DNA from: Nonomuraea fuscirosea
Lineage (GTDB): Bacteria; Actinomycetota; Actinomycetes; Streptosporangiales; Streptosporangiaceae
DNA: 64,000 nt
NCBI RefSeq assembly: GCF_003001935.1
Contig: NZ_PVNG01000011.1
Location: 301,512 to 365,511 of the forward strand
Reading direction: 5' to 3'
Below the pieces are notes generated by a model. The model ran no database searches. It worked only from the letters and a program-made list of their open reading frames with translations, and was not told the origin of the DNA. The position numbers and the translations under genes are program-made. Positions 54,670 to 64,000 of the stretch are shown in pieces; within the stretch, counting starts at the first letter, position 1; each line of letters starts with the position of its first letter.

Positions 54670-55664
54670 GGGAGACAAGGGAGACGGGGGAGCCGGGGAT
54701 GAGGCGTACGGAGAGCGGCCTGCGCGCGTTGCTGGAGGAGCGTGCCGGCGACGGGGCCGGTGCGGAACCGAGCCCGCACCTCGACCGGATCATCCGGCGG
54801 GGCCGCCGGACGCGGGCGACCAGGCGAGCGCTGAGCGTCGGAGCGGCGCTGGCGGTCACTGCCACCGCCACCGCCGCCGTCCTGCTGGCGGGCTCCATCA
54901 CGGGCACGGGTCCCGTCCGTCCGGATGAACCGGCCGTGGTGGCTCGGCAACCCGACTCCGCGCAGGTCGAGACGGGCCCAGAACTCCCCGAGACCTTCCC
55001 CGTCGTCCTCGGAGCCAAGAGGTACTCCATTCCCCTCCTGCACGCCGAGCGCTTCGCCACGACGGGCGTGGGCAGGACGGTGACGTTCACCCCGACGAGC
55101 ACCGACACCGGCTTCAAGGTGGTCTGCGGCGACCCGAACGCCTGGTTCGTCCTCTCGGGCCCGGTCAAGGGCGGCGAACTAAGCGGCACGGCCGGGCGGT
55201 GCGGGAACGGAGGAGGGGGGCATCACGACCATCTCTCCGCGCCCACCGGATGGCTCAAGGGCCCCCAGAAGATACAGGTGTGGGTCTTCCCCCCGGACGC
55301 GCCCGTCGTCGAGGTCGCCGAGGAGCTCGGCCGCTGCCTGCCGGTCCCGGCTTCGGCGCCGTGCGACGAGGGGGCGGCCGGGCGTGCGCTCTTCCGCAAG
55401 GACGTGCGCGAACGGCTCTTGGCGAAGGTGAGCGAGCAGCCTGGCACGTGGGCGGTCGGCGTGTACGACCACCCGCCCGCCGGCACCTCCGCGACCACCA
55501 CTGGCCCGTCCCCGACTGACGGTTCGTCCGAGACCACGGATTCGTCCGTGTCCGCTGGATCGTCCGCTGGATCGTCCGCTGGATCGTCCGCGACCTCAGA
55601 CCCGTCCGTGACCTCAGACCTGTCCGTGACCTCAGACCCGCCCGCGACCAACGGCCGTCCGTGA
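54666..55664 (+). CDS. Membrane protein partner of the SigE-type sigma factor
   Basis: 332 residues. Cytoplasmic N-terminus with an Arg-rich segment (RRGRRTRATRRAL), one membrane helix (ALAVTATATAAVLLAGSI), and an external domain with several cysteines (VVCGDPN, AGRCGNG, GRCLPVP, ASAPCDEG) and a Gly/His cluster. The tail is a Ser/Thr/Asp repeat. Probable anti-sigma or signal-sensing partner by translational coupling (inference). Confidence 0.75.
   Translation: MRETRETGEPGMRRTESGLRALLEERAGDGAGAEPSPHLDRIIRRGRRTRATRRALSVGAALAVTATATAAVLLAGSITGTGPVRPDEPAVVARQPDSAQVETGPELPETFPVVLGAKRYSIPLLHAERFATTGVGRTVTFTPTSTDTGFKVVCGDPNAWFVLSGPVKGGELSGTAGRCGNGGGGHHDHLSAPTGWLKGPQKIQVWVFPPDAPVVEVAEELGRCLPVPASAPCDEGAAGRALFRKDVRERLLAKVSEQPGTWAVGVYDHPPAGTSATTTGPSPTDGSSETTDSSVSAGSSAGSSAGSSATSDPSVTSDLSVTSDPPATNGRP
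55551..55640 (+). repeat. Tandem repeats encoding the C-terminal Ser/Thr tail
   Basis: TCCGCTGGATCG occurs three times in a row (55551-55586). It is followed by three 18-bp units of the type TCCGTGACCTCAGACCCG (55587-55640), nearly identical. They encode the GSSA and SVTSDP-type repeats of the preceding gene's tail. Confidence 0.85.
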
Positions 55665-55845
55665 TCTCGTGGGCGAATCGCGGGGATTCGCCGGATCCGT
55701 ACGGCGACGCGATCTTGCAGGTGAGGGTGGCTGCGACGGGGAATGTGTGGAAAGTGTGCGGGGCGTGTGAGGGATAACCCTGGGTTTTCCCTTATTTGTG
55801 AGGGGAAGACGCCCCGGCGAGAGCACTTAAACGTAAGGTCAAAAC

Positions 55846-56670
55846 ATGCTGAAGCGCACGATAAGTATGACCGCGGCCGGAGCCGCGCTCGTCGTAGCCG
55901 CGGTCGCCGGTTGTGGATCGAACGCGCAGCCCATCCAGGTCAACCTGGCCGCCTCCGAGGTGCTCGCGCAGGCCGCGCAGAAGACGTCGGATGTCACCAG
56001 TTACACGGTCGACGCCGTGGTGAACCTCTCGCACGCGCAGGAGGGCGACGGCAAGGTGCAGGGCCGCATGCTCTACCAGAGCAAGCCCGAGCTGGCCGTC
56101 GACCTCACGCTGGACACCGTCGACATGGGCGGGCGCAGCGTTCCGGGTGGCGTGCGGGCGGTGCTGCAGGGCGACACCGTCTACGTCAAGGTCGAGGCGC
56201 TGAAGGAGCTCCTGGGCGGCACCAAGCCGTGGATCAAGGTCTCGCTGAGCGAGATGGGCGGCGACTCGGCCCAGGTGAGTCAGTACCTCACCCAGATCCA
56301 GCAGTTCGACCTCGGCAACATGACCAAGCTCGTCACGGCCTCGCAGGACGTCAAGTCCGTCGGGACCGAGAGCGTCAACAACGAGGACACGACCCACTAC
56401 AGCGGGACGTTCCCCGTCGACGCGGCCGTGCAGCAGCTGCCGGCCGACAAGCAGGAGCAGGCCCGTGAAGGTCTGGCCGAGCTGAAGGACGTCAAGTTCG
56501 ACATCTGGGTGGCCGCCGACGGGCTGCCGCGCAAGCTCGCGCTGAACGGCTCCAAGGAGGGCGCCACGCTCGACGCCACCCTGTTCTTCAAGGACTTCAA
56601 CAAGGCCGTCAACATCCAGACGCCGCCCGCCGACCAGGTCGGAGAGCTGCCCAAGGGTACGAACAACTGA
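55846..56670 (+). CDS. LppX/LprG-like lipoprotein
   Basis: 274 residues. Lipobox VAGC at Cys23. The mature part matches the LppX_LprAFG fold: an early helix SEVLAQAAQKTSDVTSYTVDAVV, beta strands, VYVKVEALKELLGG, and DVKFDIWVAADGLPRKLAL. Mycobacterial relatives carry lipids or lipoglycans across the envelope. Own promoter region upstream; followed by the rplJ leader. Confidence 0.88.
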   Translation: MLKRTISMTAAGAALVVAAVAGCGSNAQPIQVNLAASEVLAQAAQKTSDVTSYTVDAVVNLSHAQEGDGKVQGRMLYQSKPELAVDLTLDTVDMGGRSVPGGVRAVLQGDTVYVKVEALKELLGGTKPWIKVSLSEMGGDSAQVSQYLTQIQQFDLGNMTKLVTASQDVKSVGTESVNNEDTTHYSGTFPVDAAVQQLPADKQEQAREGLAELKDVKFDIWVAADGLPRKLALNGSKEGATLDATLFFKDFNKAVNIQTPPADQVGELPKGTNN

Positions 56671-56677
56671 GAACGAT

Positions 56678-56861
56678 TTGGAAACTCGGCGGCCAGCGCG
56701 TAGTCTGGTCGTTGCCGAAGACCGCCGGTCGTCGTCAGGTGCCTCAAAGCCTGGCGACCGAAGGATCCACATTCTGTGGACGGCCCGCGCAGGTGTGATA
56801 CGAGTTTCCCACGTGGAGTGATCCGTGTGTGTGAAGCCCCGTGCGCCCTGCGCCCGGGGCT
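56678..56861 (+). promoter_or_regulatory. rplJL promoter and L10-type leader with attenuator hairpin
   Basis: Promoter: TTGGAA (56678-56683), 17-base spacer, TAGTCT (56701-56706). The leader has several short complementary segments (GATCCACA/TGTGGAC region, 56763-56780) and ends in a GC-rich hairpin, AGCCCCG/CGGGGCT (56835-56861), followed by GTTCTCATTT. Position and layout match the L10(L12)4-binding autoregulatory leader, an attenuator. Not verified against a covariance model. Confidence 0.6.
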
Positions 56862-56910
56862 GTTCTCATTTCTGGGGCCCTTCGCCGGTGGCACATCTGG
56901 AAGGAGGCCC

Positions 56911-57435
56911 ATGGCGAGGGCGGATAAGGCGACAGCGGTTGCCGAGCTCAAGCGTGAGTTCGAAGGCAGCGCCGCCGCCGTTCTGACCGAGTACCGCGGT
57001 CTCACCGTCGCGCAGCTCAAGGAGCTGCGCACCTCTCTCGGTGGGAATGCGAAGTTCGCCGTGGCGAAGAACACCCTGACCAAGATCGCGGCCAATGAGG
57101 CCGGTCTTGCGGGCCTCGACGGCCTGCTCGCCGGTCCGACCGCGATCGCCTTCGTCAACGGTGACGTTGTCGAGGCGGCCAAGGGCCTGCGTGACTTCGC
57201 CAAGGCCAATCCCCTTCTGGTGATCAAGGGCGGCGTCCTCGACGGCAAGACGCTCGACGCCACCGAGATCACCAAGCTCGCCGACCTCGAGTCCCGCGAG
57301 GTTCTCCTCGCGAAGCTGGCCGGTGCCATGAAGGCCAAGCAGAGCGCCGCCGCCGCGGTGTTCGCCGCTCTGCCCACGCAGATGGCCCAGCTGGCCGACG
57401 CCCTTCGTGCCAAGCGCGAAGAGTCCGGCGAGTAA
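56911..57435 (+). CDS. rplJ: 50S ribosomal protein L10
   Basis: 174 residues from ATG 56911 (AAGGAGG upstream). TEYRGLTVAQLKELRTSLGGNAKFAVAKNTL is characteristic, and the C-terminal helix region binds L7/L12 dimers. Downstream of its own regulatory leader; rplL follows. Confidence 0.98.
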   Translation: MARADKATAVAELKREFEGSAAAVLTEYRGLTVAQLKELRTSLGGNAKFAVAKNTLTKIAANEAGLAGLDGLLAGPTAIAFVNGDVVEAAKGLRDFAKANPLLVIKGGVLDGKTLDATEITKLADLESREVLLAKLAGAMKAKQSAAAAVFAALPTQMAQLADALRAKREESGE

Positions 57436-57506
57436 CACGGGGGTTGCCGCACATACCGCGGTCCCGTTCCTAGTTTTCTGCAAGTCCTAAACGTAAGGAA
57501 GACATC

Positions 57507-57899
57507 ATGGCGAAGCTCAGCACCGACGAGCTGCTCGACGCTTTCAAGGAGATGACCCTCCTTGAGCTGTCCGAGTTCGTGAAGCAGTTCGAAGAGGTCT
57601 TCGACGTCAAGGCCGCCGCCCCCGTCGCGGTCGCCGCCGCCCCCGCCGCCGGTGGCGGTGGCGAGGCCGCCGCGGTCGAGGAGCAGGACGAGTTCGACGT
57701 CATCCTCGAGGCCGCCGGCGACAAGAAGATCCAGGTCATCAAGGAGATCCGCGCCCTCACGTCCCTGGGCCTCAAGGAGGCCAAGGACCTGGTGGACGGT
57801 GCTCCGAAGGCCGTCTTCGACGGCAAGGTCAACAAGGAGCAGGCGGAGAAGGCCAAGGAGGCCCTCGAGGGCGCCGGCGCCACCGTCACCGTGAAGTAA
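57507..57899 (+). CDS. rplL: 50S ribosomal protein L7/L12
   Basis: 130 residues. N-terminal dimerisation helix (ELLDAFKEMTLLELSEFVKQFEEVFDV), Ala/Gly hinge, and the C-terminal factor-binding domain (FDVILEAAGDKKIQVIKEIRALTSLGLKEAKDLVDGAPK). Recruits translation GTPases. A strong terminator follows, so rpoB is separately transcribed. Confidence 0.98.
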   Translation: MAKLSTDELLDAFKEMTLLELSEFVKQFEEVFDVKAAAPVAVAAAPAAGGGGEAAAVEEQDEFDVILEAAGDKKIQVIKEIRALTSLGLKEAKDLVDGAPKAVFDGKVNKEQAEKAKEALEGAGATVTVK

Positions 57900-57932
57900 C
57901 TTCCCCTTCGCTTCACGCAAAAAGCTCTTCGG

Positions 57933-57974
57933 AAAGAGGCGGACACACCCTGGTGCCGGGTGTGCCGCCTCTTT
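57933..57974 (+). terminator. Terminator after rplL
   Basis: A 17-bp stem with one bulge (AAAGAGGCGG..CACACCC against GGGTGTG..CCGCCTCTTT), 7-base loop, ending in CTTTTC. It separates rplJL from the inserted genes and rpoB. Confidence 0.85.
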
Positions 57975-57979
57975 TCGCG

Positions 57980-58016
57980 TTCGCGGGCAGGTCCAGCTTT
58001 CGCGGGCAGGTCCAGC
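57980..58016. repeat. 19-bp direct repeat
   Basis: TTCGCGGGCAGGTCCAGC occurs at 57980 and 57999, with a degenerate third copy after it (CGGCGGGTCCAGCGTT). It lies between the rplL terminator and the NTF2-like gene. Function not evident. Confidence 0.6.
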
Positions 58017-58054
58017 GTTCTCCGGCGGGTCCAGCGTTCCGGCACGTTCGGCGT

Positions 58055-58447
58055 TCAGCTCGCGGCGGCGCGGACCCGGGCGATGGCGCTGGTGTCCATG
58101 TAGTCCCTGGCGTGCGTGATCCGCCCGTCCCTGATCCTGAGCACCAGCAGGCCGGGGACGGTGACCAGCTGTCCGCCCGCCGTGACGTGCGCGTCCTGCT
58201 CCACCACCACGATCTCAGGGTCCTCGGTACGGTGCAGCGCCACCCGCCGCACCTCCCTGGCCTCGAACGGCGCGGCGCCCCACATCGCGCGGTATCCGGC
58301 GCGCACCGCCTCGCGCCCCTCGAAGGGCGGCAGCCCGCCGAACGGGAACTCGTGCAGCCCGTCCTCCGCGTACAGGTCGGCCAGCTCGTCGGCCGACTTG
58401 TGCAGCATGGCCGCGTGGTAGCCGGTGACGATCTCCTCGATGGACAT
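58055..58447 (-). CDS. NTF2/SnoaL-like domain protein
   Basis: 130 residues from ATG 58447 (ATG 58459 possible). SnoaL-like fold: EEIVTGYHAAMLHKSADELADLYAEDGLHEFPFGGLPPFEGREAVRAGY, then IVVVEQDAHVT and VLRIRDGRITHARDYMD. Members are isomerases, epoxide hydrolases or ligand-binding proteins. Divergent from the TetR gene, which probably regulates it. Confidence 0.85.
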   Translation of the reverse strand: MSIEEIVTGYHAAMLHKSADELADLYAEDGLHEFPFGGLPPFEGREAVRAGYRAMWGAAPFEAREVRRVALHRTEDPEIVVVEQDAHVTAGGQLVTVPGLLVLRIRDGRITHARDYMDTSAIARVRAAAS

Positions 58448-58472
58448 GACGAACCCCATTCCGCTCAACAGG

Positions 58473-58485
58473 CGTTGACTCAACG
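58473..58485. promoter_or_regulatory. Palindromic operator candidate between NTF2-like and TetR genes
   Basis: CGTTGACTCAACG is a perfect 13-bp palindrome in the divergent intergenic space. Further TCAAC half-sites lie at 58465 and 58512. Likely bound by the adjacent TetR protein (inference). Confidence 0.5.
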
Positions 58486-58534
58486 AGCGTAGAGCGAATC
58501 GGAAGGTTCGGTCAACGCGGGTAGAGTCAGGGCC

Positions 58535-59158
58535 GTGAGCGAGCGACCGCTGCCGCGGGCCGAGCGGCGGCGCAGGACGGAAGGCCGGATCCTCGACGCC
58601 GCCAGGTCGCTCTTCGCCGAGGTCGGCTACGAGCGCGCCACCATCAGGGGCGTCGCCAGGGCGGCGGAGGTCGATCCCGCCCTCGTGATGCAGTACTTCG
58701 GCAGCAAGCAGGAGCTCTTCCAGCGCGCCGTACGCGTCACGCCGGTTGCCGCCGGGGAACGGGACGCCGAAGGGGTGGTCGAGGAGCTGCTCGGCACGCT
58801 CTCCGTCAAGATGGGGGAGCTGCCCCAGAGCTCCCTGGCCATGATGCGTTCCATGCTGACCCATCCCGAGGCCGCCGTGTCGGCGCGCGAGGTGCTGGGC
58901 GGGCAGATCGACCGCCTCGCCGCGGCGACGCCCGGCGCGGACGCGCGGCTGCGCGCGGCGCTGATGACGCTGGTCATGCTGGGCGTCACGGTGGGGCACC
59001 AGCTCCTGGAGCTGGACGAGCTGCGCGACGTGCCGCGCGAGGAGATCGCCCGCCTGCTGCGCCCCGCCCTGCGCGCGCTCGCCGGACAGGACGCCGGACA
59101 GGACCCAGGACAGGACCCAGGACAGGGCTCAGGTCAGGACGCCGGGCAGGACGGCTGA
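58535..59158 (+). CDS. TetR family transcriptional regulator
   Basis: 207 residues, GTG start. HTH: RILDAARSLFAEVGYERATIRGVARAAEVDPALVMQYFGSKQELF. The ligand domain is variable. The tail is a GQDPGQD-type repeat encoded by 12-bp tandem units (59084-59155). M. tuberculosis also has a TetR gene (Rv0653c) between rplL and mkl, so the position is conserved. Confidence 0.9.
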   Translation: MSERPLPRAERRRRTEGRILDAARSLFAEVGYERATIRGVARAAEVDPALVMQYFGSKQELFQRAVRVTPVAAGERDAEGVVEELLGTLSVKMGELPQSSLAMMRSMLTHPEAAVSAREVLGGQIDRLAAATPGADARLRAALMTLVMLGVTVGHQLLELDELRDVPREEIARLLRPALRALAGQDAGQDPGQDPGQGSGQDAGQDG

Positions 59159-59280
59159 TAACCGCCCGGTAACAAGCTATTGGATGGCGGTCCAATGCGC
59201 CGCGACGCCGTTACGGTGAGGGCAGCGCCGAAGCCTGGCGCGTGATCCCCCGGACACCCCTTGCGGTCGGGAAGGTGACA

Positions 59281-60282
59281 GTGGGCGTCGAGGTCGTGGT
59301 CGATGGGCTGACCAAGTCGTTCGGTCGGCAGGTCATCTGGGAGGACGTCTCGCTGACGCTGCCCGCGGGCGAGATCTCGGTGCTGCTCGGCCCGTCGGGC
59401 ACCGGCAAGTCGGTCTTCCTCAAGACGCTCGTGGGCCTGCTGCGGCCGGACCGCGGCCACATCTGGATCGACGGCTACGACCTGGCCAACTGCAGGGAGG
59501 ACAAGCTCTACGAGCTGCGCCGCCTGTTCGGCGTGCTGTTCCAGGACGGCGCGCTGTTCGGCTCGCTCAACCTGTACGACAACATCGCCTTCCCGCTGCG
59601 CGAGCACACCAGGAAGAGCGAGTCCCAGATCCGCCAGATCGTGATGGAGAAGGTGGAGCTGGTCGGCCTGCGCGGCGCGGAGACCAAGCTGCCGGGGGAG
59701 ATCTCGGGCGGCATGCGCAAGCGGGCGGGGCTGGCCAGGGCGCTGGTGCTGGAGCCGGAGATCATCCTGTTCGACGAGCCCGACTCGGGTCTCGACCCGG
59801 TGCGCACGGCGCTGCTCAACCAGCTCATCGTGGACCTGAACGCCGAGATCGAGGCCACGTTCCTGATCGTCACCCACGACATCAACACCGCCCGTACGGT
59901 GCCCGACGACATCGGGATGTTGTTCCGCAGGGAGCTGGTCATGTTCGGCCCCCGCGAGATGCTGCTGTCCAGCGACGAGCCGGCGGTGCGGCAGTTCCTG
60001 AACGCCAGGAAGCACGGCCCCATCGGCATGTCGGAGGAGAAGGACGTCTCCGAGCTGGAGGCCGAGGCGCAGCTGGGGCACGACCCCGGGGCGCTGCCGC
60101 CGATCCCGCCGCAGCTCATGCCGAGCGGGAACCGGATCCGCCGCACGCAGAAGCCGCCGGGCACCTGGCTGGCGGCCAACGGCGTGATCCCGCCGCAGGG
60201 CTCGTTCGTGGACGAGCGCGGCCGCAACTGGCTGGAGGAGTACCCCCGCCTCCTCAACGCCCACCTCCACGGAATCGGCTGA
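59281..60282 (+). CDS. mkl: Mce transporter ATPase (Mkl/MceG-like)
   Basis: About 333 residues from GTG 59281 (GAAGG upstream). Walker A GPSGTGKS, FQDGALFGSLNLYDNIAFPLRE, signature EISGGMRKRAGLARAL, Walker B IILFDEPDSGLDPVR and ..LIVTHDINTA place it in the MlaF/MceG lipid-import ATPase group. It has the long C-terminal tail of Mkl. No yrbE or mce genes in the window, but mkl also stands apart from mce operons between rplL and rpoB in M. tuberculosis (Rv0655). Confidence 0.9.
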   Translation: MGVEVVVDGLTKSFGRQVIWEDVSLTLPAGEISVLLGPSGTGKSVFLKTLVGLLRPDRGHIWIDGYDLANCREDKLYELRRLFGVLFQDGALFGSLNLYDNIAFPLREHTRKSESQIRQIVMEKVELVGLRGAETKLPGEISGGMRKRAGLARALVLEPEIILFDEPDSGLDPVRTALLNQLIVDLNAEIEATFLIVTHDINTARTVPDDIGMLFRRELVMFGPREMLLSSDEPAVRQFLNARKHGPIGMSEEKDVSELEAEAQLGHDPGALPPIPPQLMPSGNRIRRTQKPPGTWLAANGVIPPQGSFVDERGRNWLEEYPRLLNAHLHGIG

Positions 60283-60577
60283 ACGGGCGCCGGGTGTCGT
60301 CCTGGAGTCATGAGGGCCTGTAAGGCGCTCAGCGGGCCTCTGAGGGCCGTCTGGAGGCATTCGCGGGAAATCCGACGGCCTTGCCCGATTCCCCCGGGGA
60401 AAGCCTTCGGAGCTTCTGAGGAGCCCGAGGGCGTGCGCCGCCTCCATCAGACCGCCTGCCTCCACCCAGACCGCCTGCGTCGATTCGCGGACTTCGCGAG
60501 CGGGTGTCGCGTTATGATCCGGCACGCGACCGGGCCAGGAGTTCCGGCGCACGACCGGCCGGGAGGAGGTGGGCACC
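60283..60577 (+). other. 295-bp gap without a gene
   Basis: No frame with a recognisable product is present on either strand. It probably carries the promoter of the following Mce-associated genes. I see no strong hairpin or repeat. Confidence 0.5.
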
Positions 60578-61078
60578 ATGGCGGGACTCGCCGTCCGGCC
60601 CGCCCGCATCCTGATCGCGGCGCTCAGCGGGATACTGGCGGCCCTCGTCGGCACCGGCGTGTGGATCGCCGCCCAGGCGCGCGACGAGCAGGGCAGGGCG
60701 GGTGACAGGCAGGCGGCGCTGCTCGCGGCGGGCGTACACGCCAAGAACCTGGTCTCGCTCGACTACCGGACGGTGCGGGACGACCTGCGGCGCATCGTCG
60801 ACAGCTCGACGGGGCCGGCCAGGGCCGAGTACACCGCGACCGCCGCCAAGCTCGAGTCCACCACGGTCGGGAACAAGGTCGTGCAGCACGGCGTGCTGCG
60901 CGCGACCGGCCTGGTCTCGATGACCGCGACCACGGCCAGGGTGCTGGTGGTGGCCGACGTGGAGATCCGCTGGGACGGCTCGAAGAGCGCGCCGCAGGAC
61001 CGGTACTACCGCTGGCAGATGGACCTGAGCAAGGTCGGCGGGCTGTGGCTGGTGTCGAAGGTGGTGCAGGTGACGTGA
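60578..61078 (+). CDS. Mce-associated membrane protein (first)
   Basis: 166 residues from ATG 60578 (GGAGGAGG upstream). One N-terminal membrane helix (ILIAALSGILAALVGTGVWI). External NTF2-like domain with the Mas signature LVSLDYRTVRDDLRRIVDSSTGPARAEYTA and WQMDLSKVGGLWLVSKV. Such proteins accompany Mce lipid transporters. Stop overlaps the next start (GTGA). Confidence 0.8.
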   Translation: MAGLAVRPARILIAALSGILAALVGTGVWIAAQARDEQGRAGDRQAALLAAGVHAKNLVSLDYRTVRDDLRRIVDSSTGPARAEYTATAAKLESTTVGNKVVQHGVLRATGLVSMTATTARVLVVADVEIRWDGSKSAPQDRYYRWQMDLSKVGGLWLVSKVVQVT

Positions 61079-61572
61079 GGCTCGTCACGATCGTGCTGCT
61101 GGGCGCCCTCGTCCTCGTGTCGGGGGTGATGGTGCCGACCATGTGGTTCAACCTGAGCGACCTGCGCGCGGCGGAGGCGGCCGCGGCGCAGGCGAAGGTC
61201 GCGGCGGAGAAGGTCGCGCCCGATCTGCTCTCGTACGACTACCGGACGGTGGAGGAGGATCTGGCCCGGGCGGGGACGTTCACCACGGGCGATCTGACCG
61301 AGCACTACAAGGAGCTGAGCAAGAGCCTGGCGTCCCGCGCCAAGGCGCAGAAGATCGTGCAGACCGTGGACGTCACGAACGTGGGAGTCGAGCGCGCCGA
61401 GCCCGATCGGGTAGAGGTTCTGCTCTTCATGAACACTGGTACGGTCAAGGAGATCCCTGGTAAAGAAGGGCTCCAGCGGGAGTCCACCCAGAATCGGGCA
61501 AGGTTCGTCATGGTGCGGCAGGAGTCGCGCTGGCTGGTGGCCGGCCTGTCCACCCTCCTGGGTACGGCATGA
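61075..61572 (+). CDS. Mce-associated membrane protein (second)
   Basis: 165 residues, GTG start overlapping the previous stop. N-terminal membrane helix (LVTIVLLGALVLVSGVMV), then LSYDYRTVEEDLARAGTFTTGDLTEHY and RFVMVRQESRWLVAGLSTLL. It is a paralogue of the gene before it. Probably forms a heterodimer with it at the membrane exterior (inference). Confidence 0.8.
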   Translation: MRLVTIVLLGALVLVSGVMVPTMWFNLSDLRAAEAAAAQAKVAAEKVAPDLLSYDYRTVEEDLARAGTFTTGDLTEHYKELSKSLASRAKAQKIVQTVDVTNVGVERAEPDRVEVLLFMNTGTVKEIPGKEGLQRESTQNRARFVMVRQESRWLVAGLSTLLGTA

Positions 61573-62018
61573 GGGCCCCAGAGATCGCTGGCGCGTCGCT
61601 TCCTTCAATTGTTACCAAAAATCAGGTTTAGCGAAGCCTTTGTCGGGGGTATCCCAGTCACTGCAACACCGGTTGTCGGCATGGGTTCGGCCCCCGGGGT
61701 GACAGAGCGTTAACCGCCCCCGTTCGCGGGTATCGTCTTGGGCCTGGCGGTAGGCGATCAGTCACACAGGGGAGAAAACCCAGCGTCCGGGCCCTGAGTC
61801 GGCTAAAAGTCGGGCTTGTGGGCTTGACGTTTCCGCCTGAACGGGCGATGCTGCGACCAACGTGGAGCATGCAGCGAGGGTGAAGTGGACAGGCGTGTGC
61901 CGTTCGGCTACACTGCCCCTTTGCGCTGCCCTTTGACGACCCGTGATGCTTGCTCACGTTGCGAGGTTGTCTGGCGTGCGTGTAGTCAGTCCGCCGCGAG
62001 CCCTCGGAAGGACATCTG
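61573..62018 (+). promoter_or_regulatory. rpoB leader region with promoter
   Basis: 446 bp with no gene I can support. A promoter fits at TGGACA (61886-61891), 17-base spacer, TACACT (61909-61914), giving a ~100-base 5' leader. An earlier TTGACG (near 61824) may belong to a second promoter. Confidence 0.55.

Positions 62019-64000
<1,982 letters not shown>

Overview
The window is a single piece of a high-GC actinobacterial chromosome. GC-rich codon third positions, frequent GTG and TTG starts, an IdeR-type iron repressor, a UdgX-type glycosylase, class F sortases and the order tRNA-Trp, secE, nusG, rplK, rplA, (insert), rplJ, rplL, (TetR, mkl-like ATPase), rpoB all point to an actinomycete. 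My best guess is Streptosporangiaceae or Nonomuraea-like, which is inference only. I see no insertion sequence, prophage, CRISPR array or rRNA operon.

Layout. 1-10 kb: accessory genes, namely an oxidoreductase end, a lipoprotein, a WYL regulator divergent from a RidA protein, a DUF4352-type membrane protein whose upstream in-frame segment carries an amber codon, a CPT-like kinase, a secreted GH16 glucanase with a ricin-type lectin domain, a methyltransferase/CGNR divergent pair around a long inverted repeat, a 2-hydroxyacid dehydrogenase and a cluster of very small genes. 10-15 kb: a family 2 glycosyltransferase and a CbiM(PDGLE)-CbiQ-CbiO metal ECF transporter. 15-28 kb: a STAS protein, an SDR/crotonase pair, a rhomboid protease, serC, citrate synthase, pdxH, an MFS exporter, udgX divergent from ideR, a PAS-GAF-SpoIIE-HATPase phosphatase, a hydrolase, a 53-residue membrane protein and an acyl-CoA dehydrogenase.

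28.9-34.3 kb is the most distinctive block. It holds two consecutive pairs of secreted surface protein plus class F sortase, followed by an unrecognised acidic-tailed protein. Both substrates end in the same unusual signal (TP-x-x-G/A-x-x-TG, then a PDG motif, a hydrophobic helix and an Arg cluster), so this looks like a duplicated self-contained surface display system.

34-51 kb: a thiolase, a 39-residue Arg/Pro-rich peptide gene with a good ribosome binding site, a serine hydrolase/MerR operon, an Lrp regulator divergent from an APC permease, a VLCAD-like dehydrogenase, a sugar ABC importer without its own ATPase under DasR-like palindromes, an ECF sigma factor with a membrane partner, adenosine deaminase, and an aspartate aminotransferase. 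51-64 kb: the transcription/translation core from tRNA-Trp and secE to the first 660 codons of rpoB. It is interrupted by an ECF sigma/membrane protein pair and an LppX/LprG-like lipoprotein, and by a TetR/NTF2-like divergent pair with an Mkl/MceG-like ATPase and two Mce-associated proteins.

Working together: several beta-oxidation steps (two acyl-CoA dehydrogenases, crotonase, SDR, thiolase) are scattered across separate transcription units. Most convergent gene ends carry strong GC-rich hairpins. Functions are assigned from motifs and family knowledge; no database search was possible.
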